Below are positions 1-6,787 of a stretch of DNA of 21,524 bases, piece by piece (positions within the stretch are counted from its first letter, which is position 1; every line of letters begins with the position of its first letter). The stretch covers positions 1 to 21,524 of the forward strand of contig JALOSG010000016.1 in assembly GCA_025458665.1 (NCBI GenBank). Reading direction: 5' to 3'. This stretch comes from Serpentinimonas sp. Its GTDB lineage: Bacteria; Pseudomonadota; Gammaproteobacteria; Burkholderiales; Burkholderiaceae_C. Under the pieces are notes generated by a model, which did no database searches, was not told where the DNA came from, and worked only from the letters and a program-made list of their open reading frames with translations. The translations under genes were made by a program, and so were the position numbers.

Positions 1-2108
1 AGGATCAGCGGGTCTGCCGCCCCGGACAAGTTGGGCCGCGCGTGGTCCAGCGGGCCTAGCAAGGTGGCGGTGTAGGCGCCGGTGGCGGCGTTCACCCCCA
101 CCGTCAGCACGCCTTCGCCTCCGGCCGCACCCGTCAGGGTGATGGTGCTGCCATCGGCGCTGGTGGTGCTGGTGAACTCCACGGGCTCGCCACCCGAAGT
201 CAGGCCTGTCAGGCTTTCTGCACTCAGTGCAGTGATGCGCCCACCATCGGCGCCAGCGTTGAAGTTGAGCTGGCCCTCCAGCACCACAGGATCCGCGCCG
301 GAGCCGCCTCCGCCAGCCCCCGAGCCATCCACCGCCGTGGCATCGCTGGGTACCACGAAGGTGGCCGATGGCGCATTGCTGCCCGCCAGCGTTCCCCGGC
401 TGCGTCCGGTCCAGGTGGTGTCTCCCTCGAAGCGCACGAACAACTGGACCGACTGACCAATGCTGTTGTCGGTGGTAGCCAGGTACAGCACCTCGCCCGA
501 GGCCACCTGGCCCTTGGCATACACCTCGCCCGTCCGGGTATCGCGCCACTCGAACTCGATGGTTTCGGTGGTGGGGTTCTTCACCTGCACCAGCTGCGTC
601 TGGGTGGTTGCATCTACCTCGCGGGTCCTGTTGCCGTCGCCGGTGGTCATGGGACTGCCCGACACCTTGTTCAGCCCAGCGGCCGAATCCACCGCTATCG
701 AGCCGAAAGCCACCAGCTTCCCTGTATCCACCGAGCCCCCTGGCCCAGCCACGGTCACCGTGCCCAGGTCCGCTTCGTCCAGCGTCACCCCGACCGATGC
801 CTGCATGGCAGGCCCGTCGTCCAGCACGGTCACGATGAAGGTGTCTGTAGCGGTGCTGGGGTAGGTCACACCGGCCACCACCACCGCTGTGGTCACCGTG
901 GCGGTAATCGCAATGTCCAGCGGGTCATTCGGGTTGGTCGCGTCGGGGTGGCTCAGGGCCTTGAGCTGAGTGAAGGTGTAGCTGGTCTGGTCGGCGGCCA
1001 TTTGCACCACCCAGCCGCCGGCGTTGTCGGTCAGGGTGCCGGTGCTGGCGTCCCAGGTGGCGTTGTCGGCGGCCAGGGCCACCACGGGCGGGGTACCGCT
1101 GCCCAGGTAGTTCACGGCCAGGGTGCCCTGCACCGAGCCAAACCCTGCAGCCTCGGAGCCGCCGGTTTCATCCAGGCTTTCGCTGCTGGCGGTCACTTCA
1201 ATGTCGTCGTCCACCAGCGTGATGGCCACGCTGGCATTGCCCAGGGTGCCACCCCGCGGATTGGACAGCTGCAGGCTGAAGGTCTCATCGCCTTCCACGA
1301 GCGCGTCGCGTGCAATGTCCACCGTGATCTGCACCGAGGTGGTGTTGGGCGGGATGGTGATGGTGCCTGTGCGCGGCGTGACGATATAGTCATCGCCAGC
1401 GGTGGCCGTGCCGCCCACCCATTCGTAATCCACCGTGATGGCGGTGCCCGACTGCCGGCTCAGGTTGAGTTGCAGTGTGATGGTCTGACCGGCATCGGCC
1501 CCTGGTCCTGTACCCTCTATCTGTACCCAGGTGCCACTGGTGTCCAGCCCACTACCACCACCACCACCGCCCGGCGGCGTCACCACGGCCAGGGTGATTT
1601 CGGGCAACACCTCCAGCCCGGTATCGAGCAGTTCCGCCTGCTCGCCCTGGACCGTGTTGTAGTCGTAGGACAGGCTACCTGTCTCCAGCTGCACGCGGGA
1701 CAGTTGCACAAAATCAGACCCCGCGCCTTCGCCGCCAGTCAGGCCCGCCGCAGCGGCTTCCAGTTCTTCGTTCAGGTCTCCGCCGGCCTCCAGCGCCTGC
1801 AACACCTGCTGGATGGCCTGTATGCCCACAGCGGCTTCCTGCGCGGTGGGGCGGGCATCGCCCAGCGCCATGTTTTCGTCCACCTTGACGATGGCATTGG
1901 CCCCAATGGCCACATTGCCGGCGGCAGCGCTTGCAGCCGCCGGCACGGTCCCGTCGGCCATGGCCAGTTCCACGCGGGCATTCGCCCCTGTGCGCAGAAT
2001 CTCGCCTTTCTGGAGGGTGTCGCCCACTTTGAGGGTGCGGACGGTGCCGTCGGGTGCGATAGCGAATACGGTGCCGACGACGCCGGTCACGGTGGCGATT
2101 TGAGCCAT
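1..2108 (-). CDS. Large LapA-like type I secreted adhesin, N-terminal 702 residues (runs off left edge)
   Basis: Cell-surface repeat adhesin, expected to leave the cell by the ABC/HlyD exporter encoded just upstream. There is no Sec signal peptide, as expected for type I substrates. Residues 1-121 form the retention module typical of LapA-family proteins, with the opening MAQIATVTGVVGTVFA and then V-G-D-x-L-x-x-G-E. The stretch ELEAAAAG (115-122) followed by FVQLSR (133-138) matches the place where LapG proteases cut TAAG/PAAG-type sites, so a cut after A121 is inferred. A Gly linker (180-185) precedes a Calx-beta domain (about 190-302; ATAGDDY, ALVEGDETF, LVDDD). A second beta repeat ends in VLDDGP (about 433). 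A module with the T1SS-143 features NAGADGG and LLGPLDH (about 594-702) is cut by the window edge. ATG at 2108 has AGGGAG seven bases upstream. The C-terminal RTX/secretion signal is outside the window. Confidence 0.93.
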   Translation of the reverse strand, partial: MAQIATVTGVVGTVFAIAPDGTVRTLKVGDTLQKGEILRTGANARVELAMADGTVPAAASAAAGNVAIGANAIVKVDENMALGDARPTAQEAAVGIQAIQQVLQALEAGGDLNEELEAAAAGLTGGEGAGSDFVQLSRVQLETGSLSYDYNTVQGEQAELLDTGLEVLPEITLAVVTPPGGGGGGSGLDTSGTWVQIEGTGPGADAGQTITLQLNLSRQSGTAITVDYEWVGGTATAGDDYIVTPRTGTITIPPNTTSVQITVDIARDALVEGDETFSLQLSNPRGGTLGNASVAITLVDDDIEVTASSESLDETGGSEAAGFGSVQGTLAVNYLGSGTPPVVALAADNATWDASTGTLTDNAGGWVVQMAADQTSYTFTQLKALSHPDATNPNDPLDIAITATVTTAVVVAGVTYPSTATDTFIVTVLDDGPAMQASVGVTLDEADLGTVTVAGPGGSVDTGKLVAFGSIAVDSAAGLNKVSGSPMTTGDGNRTREVDATTQTQLVQVKNPTTETIEFEWRDTRTGEVYAKGQVASGEVLYLATTDNSIGQSVQLFVRFEGDTTWTGRSRGTLAGSNAPSATFVVPSDATAVDGSGAGGGGSGADPVVLEGQLNFNAGADGGRITALSAESLTGLTSGGEPVEFTSTTSADGSTITLTGAAGGEGVLTVGVNAATGAYTATLLGPLDHARPNLSGAADPLI

Positions 2109-2114
2109 GGAACA

Positions 2115-2120
2115 CTCCCT
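2115..2120 (-). promoter_or_regulatory. Ribosome binding site of the adhesin
   Basis: The minus strand reads AGGGAG six to seven bases before the ATG at 2108. This supports that start over other in-frame codons, and the retention module begins right there. Confidence 0.7.
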
Positions 2121-2129
2121 GTTGGTATG

Positions 2130-2146
2130 GGCCCAGTGTCTGGGCC
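2130..2146 (-). promoter_or_regulatory. Perfect inverted repeat in the adhesin leader
   Basis: GGCCCAG (2130-2136) and CTGGGCC (2140-2146) are perfect complements around a 3-base loop. They lie about 10 bases upstream of the adhesin's Shine-Dalgarno sequence. In RNA this would be a stable 7-bp GC hairpin; in DNA it could be a dimeric protein site. No T-run follows, so it is not a terminator. The role is unknown. Confidence 0.5.
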
Positions 2147-2161
2147 GCAGGGAGTGCCGGC

Positions 2162-2186
2162 GATTGGACTAAGGTAGGGATTGGAC
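2162..2186. promoter_or_regulatory. Paired 8-bp direct repeat upstream of the adhesin, candidate operator
   Basis: GATTGGAC occurs twice without mismatch (2162-2169 and 2179-2186), 17 bp apart start to start, in the 148-bp gap between the small protein gene and the adhesin. Two same-facing copies about 1.6 helical turns apart in a promoter region suggest a regulator site. The nearby LuxR-type gene is an obvious candidate partner, but that link is inference. Confidence 0.4.
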
Positions 2187-2209
2187 CGAACGGTGCTACC
2201 GCAGGTCGG

Positions 2210-2224
2210 GAAACTACCGTGCCA
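2210..2224 (-). promoter_or_regulatory. Sigma-54-like promoter element upstream of the adhesin
   Basis: The minus strand reads TGGCACG (2224-2218), four bases, then TTTC (2213-2210). The first block is a perfect -24 element of the sigma-54 consensus and the spacing is right. The -12 block has TC where GC is expected. A start near 2200 would give a leader of about 90 bases. No enhancer-binding protein gene is in the window, so this is only a candidate. Confidence 0.3.
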
Positions 2225-2256
2225 GGCGGCGCCCTCAGGCGGCCGCCTATGCGTGT

Positions 2257-2499
2257 TCAGATCAAGTCTGAGTCGCCCTCATCCAGCAGGCGCAGACGGT
2301 GGCTGAGCACGCTGCGCGTCTGGCGGCGCTCCAGCAACTTGGCTTGCGCTGCAGGCGGAAAGTCGGTGAACTGGATCAATCCCCGGGTGATGAGGATGTC
2401 GATCAGGTCTTCGGTGATGCGCGCCACGCTGGCATCGGAATCGGCCAGCTGGCGGCGGCCGTCGTCTTCGGGCACGGGTGGGTTTGAGGGTTCACTCAT
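2257..2499 (-). CDS. Conserved small protein of the 'tryptophan synthase subunit beta-like' type
   Basis: An 80-residue soluble protein of unknown function. Its central part, with ITEDLIDILITRGLIQFTD (29-47) followed by PPAAQAKLLERR (48-59), resembles short proteobacterial proteins often labelled 'tryptophan synthase subunit beta-like'. That label is not a real enzyme assignment: 80 residues cannot hold a TrpB fold or its PLP lysine. The N-terminus is polar and probably disordered, and the C-terminus is acidic (DEGDSDLI). ATG at 2499 is chosen because GAGG, formed partly by the stop of the upstream LuxR gene, sits five bases before it; longer in-frame starts would run back into that gene. It sits between the regulator and the adhesin, so a role with the adhesin system is possible but unproven. 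Confidence 0.75.
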   Translation of the reverse strand: MSEPSNPPVPEDDGRRQLADSDASVARITEDLIDILITRGLIQFTDFPPAAQAKLLERRQTRSVLSHRLRLLDEGDSDLI

Positions 2500-2506
2500 G
2501 GGCACC

Positions 2507-3187
2507 TCAACGGGTTGGGCGCGGCGCAGCCAGCCCCGCATTGGCCGAGCGCTGCAGGTGCAGGACCAGCTGGACACGGTCGCGCACACCCAGCTTCTCG
2601 AAGGCGGCACCCAGGTGGGCCTTGACCGTACGCTCGGAAATGAAGAGCTGCTCGGCCACCTCGCGGTTGCTCTTGCCGTCCGCCACGGCACGGGCCACCT
2701 GCAGTTCGCGCTCCGAGAGCACGGACAAGTCGGTCTGTGGCAGCGGCGCGTTGGGGCTGCGGTCCAGCAGGTTGCGGGTGGCGGCCACCAGGCGCTGGAC
2801 CAGCTCGGGGCCTATCCACAGGCCACCATGGGCCACCAGCTGGGCCACCTCGCGCAGCAGGTCGGGGGAGGCCAGCAGATGGCAATACCCACGCGCACCC
2901 AGATTGAGCGCGGTGAGACCTTCTTCATCCTGCAACACTGGACTCATCACCACCACATGGCAGGCGGGGTGGGCACGGCGCAGTTCGGACACCTTGCTGC
3001 TCCAGTCGCTGGTGCGCACAGACACCCACACCACGTCGGCCGGCCGCACCTGGCGGCTCAGCGCGGGCCAGAAGCCCCACTGACCTTCGGGGAAAGCCAC
3101 CATCCAGCGCTCGGGAGGCAAAGCGGTGTCGGGGCGTTCGCTGGACGCCAGAAAGAAGTGCATGGGGGAGGGCATGGGCGAGGGCAT
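2507..3187 (-). CDS. LuxR/NarL-type regulator with degenerate receiver domain
   Basis: A 226-residue DNA-binding regulator. Residues 154-213 are a clear GerE/LuxR helix-turn-helix (LSERELQVARAVADGKSNRE, then SERTVKAHL). Residues 9-140 resemble a response-regulator receiver (DVVWVSV, GARGYCHLL, LLREV), but the key positions are lost. The acidic pair after the first strand reads S15-S16, the phospho-acceptor position in DVVWVSV reads S56, and the expected lysine after GARGY is missing. The protein is therefore probably not controlled by aspartate phosphorylation. It lies 18 bases after the adaptor gene with GGGAG ahead of the ATG at 3187; nearby Met9 is an alternative start in the repeated MPSPMPSPM opening. 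Its position beside the adhesin suggests local control of that gene. No sensor kinase gene is adjacent. Confidence 0.88.
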   Translation of the reverse strand: MPSPMPSPMHFFLASSERPDTALPPERWMVAFPEGQWGFWPALSRQVRPADVVWVSVRTSDWSSKVSELRRAHPACHVVVMSPVLQDEEGLTALNLGARGYCHLLASPDLLREVAQLVAHGGLWIGPELVQRLVAATRNLLDRSPNAPLPQTDLSVLSERELQVARAVADGKSNREVAEQLFISERTVKAHLGAAFEKLGVRDRVQLVLHLQRSANAGLAAPRPTR

Positions 3188-3205
3188 GTCCGGGGCTCCC
3201 AGGTC

Positions 3206-4657
3206 TCAGCGCTCGGACAAGGCATTGGCCTTGGCGCGCAACACCGGTTTGAGCAGATAGTCCAGCACGGTTTTCTTGCCTGTGAGAATGTCCACCTGGG
3301 CCACCATGCCCGGGATGATGGGCAAATTCTCGCCCAGTGTGGCCTCACGGGTACGCAGGCGGACCACGTAGAACGCATTGCCCTCCTCATCCACCACCGA
3401 GTCGGCGCCAATGTTCTCCACATCGGCCTCCAGTCCCCCGTAGATGGCAAAGTCGTAGGCCGTGAACTTCACCATGGCCTCCAGGCCGGGGCGCAGGAAA
3501 GCAATGTCCTTGGGCGATATCTGCGCCTCCAGCACCAGCGCGTCGTCCAGCGGCACAATTTCCACCACCTCCTTGCCGGGCTGCACCACGCCGCCCACGG
3601 TGTTCACCAGCAGGCGGTTGACGGTGCCCCGCACAGGCGAGCGGATCTCTGCCTTGAGCACCTTGTCCTCCAGCGCACGGCCGCCTTCGGAGAGCGCTGC
3701 CAGCCGGCCCATGGTCTCCGAAAGCTCTGCGCCCATCTGGTTGCGCGCCAGCAGCTGTACTTCCTGAATGCGCCGTTGTGCCTCACCAATGGCCGACTGC
3801 ACGCGGGCAATCTGGGCGGTGGACTGGTCACGGTCACCGCGCAGTCGGGCCACCTCGCGGTCCAGGCGCAACACCTCGATCTCCGACACCGCGCCGGTAG
3901 CTACCATGGGCCGCGTGGCATCCAGCTCACGCTGCACCAGAGCCAGACCGCGCTCGGCCTGCTCGCGGCGCGCACGTGCCTCGTTCAGCTCCTGCTGGCG
4001 CTGCTCCAGCTGTTCGCGGGCAATGGCCACCTGCGCGTCGATTTCATCGCGGCGGGACTCGTACAGACGCCGTTCCTGGGCCACGATGTCGGGCGCATCA
4101 CGCACCAGCTCGGCGGAGGGACTGAACGGGGTGCCACGCGTCAGGGCCTGCAGCCGCTCGGCCTTGGCCTGCAGCGCCAGCTGGCTCACGCGGCTCTCGC
4201 CCAGGGTGGAGGCAAAACGCGTCTGGTCCACACGCAGCAGCACCTCGCCCACTTCCACAACCTGCCCTTCACGCACCAGCAGCTCTTCCACCACGCCGCC
4301 GTCCACGCTCTGCACGATCTGTATCTGCCGCGTGGGCACCACGCGCGCCTCGCCCCGGGTCACCTCATCGACTTCGGCAAAGTAGGCCCACACCAGCAAC
4401 AGCAAAAACACCAGCGCCGCAATGCGCAACATGTAACGCGCACGCAGGGGCTCCTGCTGCAGTTGCGCCCAGTCGGCGTCCCCTGCCCAGTCCATGGTTT
4501 CGCTGGATCCCGCGCCAATGGAACTGCTGGCGGCACCGGGCTTTTCGTCGGCCGACAGGCCGTGCACCAGCCCGCCAAACAGCGGCTGGCTGGCCTTGCT
4601 GGCCTGATCGGTCATACGACCAATACGGCTGAACGCCTTTTCTCCCATCTCCGACAT
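3206..4657 (-). CDS. lapC: Type I secretion periplasmic adaptor (membrane fusion protein), HlyD/LapC family
   Basis: A 483-residue inner-membrane-anchored adaptor that links the ABC exporter to an outer-membrane TolC-like channel. A cytoplasmic N-terminus of about 75 residues precedes one membrane segment (about 76-94, ALVFLLLLVWAYF). A lipoyl/barrel half follows (GEARVVPTRQIQIVQSVDGG, then LLVREGQVVEVGEVLLRVD). A long Glu/Arg/Gln-rich coiled-coil hairpin spans about 150-330, and the second half-motif reads IRSPVRGTVNRLLVNTVGGV, then QPGKEVVEIVP. The end, PGMVAQVDILTGKKTVLDYLL, then KP, is typical of HlyD-family adaptors. The length matches LapC-type proteins. Its ATG shares one base with the stop of the exporter gene (TGATG), implying translational coupling. 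The symbol is by family similarity. Confidence 0.93.
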   Translation of the reverse strand: MSEMGEKAFSRIGRMTDQASKASQPLFGGLVHGLSADEKPGAASSSIGAGSSETMDWAGDADWAQLQQEPLRARYMLRIAALVFLLLLVWAYFAEVDEVTRGEARVVPTRQIQIVQSVDGGVVEELLVREGQVVEVGEVLLRVDQTRFASTLGESRVSQLALQAKAERLQALTRGTPFSPSAELVRDAPDIVAQERRLYESRRDEIDAQVAIAREQLEQRQQELNEARARREQAERGLALVQRELDATRPMVATGAVSEIEVLRLDREVARLRGDRDQSTAQIARVQSAIGEAQRRIQEVQLLARNQMGAELSETMGRLAALSEGGRALEDKVLKAEIRSPVRGTVNRLLVNTVGGVVQPGKEVVEIVPLDDALVLEAQISPKDIAFLRPGLEAMVKFTAYDFAIYGGLEADVENIGADSVVDEEGNAFYVVRLRTREATLGENLPIIPGMVAQVDILTGKKTVLDYLLKPVLRAKANALSER

Positions 4658-6786
4658 CAGGCAGCCTTTCCGACGCGGCCCTGGCGCAGCGCCATGATGA
4701 CCTGGTCTTTAGGTCCATCGGCCACGATGCGCCCTGCGTCCATGACGATGATACGGTCCACCAGGTCGAGCAAGGAAGTACGGTGGCTGATCACTATGAC
4801 AGTCTTGTCGGGAATGAAATCGCGCAGCCGCTTCTTCACCTCTTCCTCGCTGGAGTGGTCCATGGAGGCGGTGGGTTCATCGAGCAGCAGAATGGGCGGG
4901 TCGTTGATCACGGCACGCGCAATGGCCACGCCCTGACGCTGCCCACCCGAGAGCGACTCGCCGCGCTCCCCGACCAGCATGTCGAAGCCCTGCGGGTGGT
5001 TGTTCACCAGGTCGAGAATGCCTGCAATATCGGCCGCCCTGAGCACCTGGGCATCGTCGGCCAGGGGGGCGCCCAGGGTGACGTTCTCCCGCAGAGTGCC
5101 ATAGAACAGCATCACATCCTGCTGCACATAGCCAATGTGACGGCGCAGTTCGGCCGGGTCGATCTGACGCACATCCACGCCGTCCACCAGCACAGCGCCG
5201 CCCGTGGGCTGGTACAGCCCCATGATGAGCTTTTCCAGTGTGGTCTTGCCCGAGCCAATGCGGCCCAGTATGGCCACCTTCTCGCCAGCCTGAATCTTGA
5301 AGCTCAGGTTGCGCAACGAAGGCATCTGCTGGCCAGGGTAGCTAAAGCTCACATCGCGGAACTCGATGGCGCCGCGTATGGTGCCCCGGGCCACGAAGCG
5401 CGCGTCGTCAGGGCGCTCCACCTCGGCCTTCATCATCTCGTTGAGGGAGTTCAGCGCCGTGGCTGCGGTGTGGTACTGCACCAGCATGCCAGCGACCTGA
5501 CCAATGGGGGCCATGGCGCGCGAGGACAGCATGGTGCAGGCAATGAGCGCGCCCAGGGTGAGTGCACGGTCTCCCACCAGGTACACCCCCACCACCACAA
5601 TACACAACGTGACTGCCTGCTGGATGAACATGGTGCTGTGGTTGGCGCTGCTGGAGAGGAGCCGCAACTGGGCGCCCACGCGGGCCAGCAGGGCGGCGCT
5701 CTTTTCCCATTTGCGCTGGATGGGCGCCTCGGCGGCCAGCGCCTTGATGGTCTCGAAGCCCACCAGACCTTCCACCAACGTGGCGTTGCGCTGGGCGCTG
5801 GCACGGTAGGTGGTTTCAGCCAGCGCGTGCATGCGGCCCTGCACCGCCAGCGCGTACAACAGCAGCAGCACCGCGCCTAATGTGAGCGGAATGAGCATGG
5901 GCCAGGCAATCCATGCAATCACGGCGAAGAAGATGAGTGCAAAAGGCAGGTCGATGAAGGTAACCACTGTGGCCGAGCCAATGAAATCCCTGACCGATTC
6001 GAAGGCACGCAGGTTGGAGGCGAAGGAGCCGGCCGAGGCGGGACGCTGCTCCATGCGTGTCCCCATGACACGCTCCATGATGTAGGCCGACAGCTTCACG
6101 TCGGCCCGGCTGCTGGCCAGATCCACAAAGCGGCTGCGCAGGATGCGCAAGACCAGATCACCGACAAGGATCAGCACCAGGCCAGCGCTCAGCACCCAGA
6201 GGGTCTCGAAGGCCTGGTTGGGCACCACGCGGTCGTACACGTTCATGACGAACAGCGGCATGGCCAGCGCGAACAGGTTGGTCATGAAGGCAGCCAGCAG
6301 CACGTCGCGGTACAGCGCACGGTTTTCACCAATGACGCTCCAGAACCAGTGGCCCTGGCGCGAGTTTTTCAGCGCGGGACTGCGCGCGTCGAACTGCAGC
6401 TTGGGGCGGGCGTAGATGGCACGCCCCGTGTACAGTGCTTCGAGCTTGTCCAGGGACATGTCCACCGGGGCGTCGCCCAGTTCCGGGAAAACCACCCGCA
6501 CAGTACGGTGGTCTTCGCTGCGCGCCAGCAGCAAGCAGGCGCCTGCGTTCTCCAGCAGCAGCACCGCGGGGAAGAGTTCGTCCTTGAGCCGGGCCAGGGG
6601 CTGAGTGACCACGCGGCTGCTGAGCCCGGCACGTTTGGCCGCACGCTCGAACAGCGAAGGGGTCAGGCGGCCCTGCTCGGTGGGCAGCCCAGCCAGAGCA
6701 CCATCGCGGGTGAGAGTTTCGCCGTGGCTGCGGGCCAACAGCAGCAGGCAGGTGAGAAGATCGTCTTGGTCGGGGGCGGCGCTCAT
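4657..6786 (-). CDS. lapB: Type I secretion ABC transporter with C39-like N-terminal domain, LapB family
   Basis: A 709-residue fused membrane/ATPase subunit that drives export of the adjacent adhesin. Order: a C39-like domain (1 to about 130), six-helix membrane domain (about 150-430), nucleotide-binding domain (472-709). The ATPase motifs are intact: Walker A GRIGSGKTT (508-516), signature LSGGQ (612-616), Walker B ILLLDEP (632-638) and an H-loop His near 668. The N-terminal domain lacks the full peptidase signature (no Q...D-C-G-x-A-C block, and the single nearby Cys sits in LLTCLLLLARSHG). It is therefore probably a substrate-docking rather than a cleaving domain, fitting a LapA-type substrate that keeps its N-terminus. 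The ATG at 6786 begins one base after the stop of ptsI, an unusual join. The symbol is by family similarity. Confidence 0.93.
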   Translation of the reverse strand: MSAAPDQDDLLTCLLLLARSHGETLTRDGALAGLPTEQGRLTPSLFERAAKRAGLSSRVVTQPLARLKDELFPAVLLLENAGACLLLARSEDHRTVRVVFPELGDAPVDMSLDKLEALYTGRAIYARPKLQFDARSPALKNSRQGHWFWSVIGENRALYRDVLLAAFMTNLFALAMPLFVMNVYDRVVPNQAFETLWVLSAGLVLILVGDLVLRILRSRFVDLASSRADVKLSAYIMERVMGTRMEQRPASAGSFASNLRAFESVRDFIGSATVVTFIDLPFALIFFAVIAWIAWPMLIPLTLGAVLLLLYALAVQGRMHALAETTYRASAQRNATLVEGLVGFETIKALAAEAPIQRKWEKSAALLARVGAQLRLLSSSANHSTMFIQQAVTLCIVVVGVYLVGDRALTLGALIACTMLSSRAMAPIGQVAGMLVQYHTAATALNSLNEMMKAEVERPDDARFVARGTIRGAIEFRDVSFSYPGQQMPSLRNLSFKIQAGEKVAILGRIGSGKTTLEKLIMGLYQPTGGAVLVDGVDVRQIDPAELRRHIGYVQQDVMLFYGTLRENVTLGAPLADDAQVLRAADIAGILDLVNNHPQGFDMLVGERGESLSGGQRQGVAIARAVINDPPILLLDEPTASMDHSSEEEVKKRLRDFIPDKTVIVISHRTSLLDLVDRIIVMDAGRIVADGPKDQVIMALRQGRVGKAA

Positions 6787-6787
6787 A

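Noticed and set aside
948..2177. A 409-codon open frame on the plus strand
   Set aside because: Antisense to the adhesin N-terminus, which has a ribosome binding site, a retention module and a Calx-beta domain on the other strand.
2225..2247. GC-rich inverted repeat just after the small protein gene as a terminator
   Set aside because: GGCGGC and GCCGCC can pair, but the loop is long and there is no T-run on either strand.
2219..4936. A 905-codon open frame on the plus strand
   Set aside because: It is the antisense shadow of the LuxR, adaptor and exporter genes, whose minus-strand products have clear domains. Its protein is His/Gln/Leu-rich with no recognisable fold, as expected for reverse reading of GC-rich genes.
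4657..6786. The exporter's N-terminal domain as an active C39 peptidase that trims leader peptides
   Set aside because: The full Cys-protease signature is not present and the adhesin shows no double-glycine leader; it fits a non-cleaving docking domain better.
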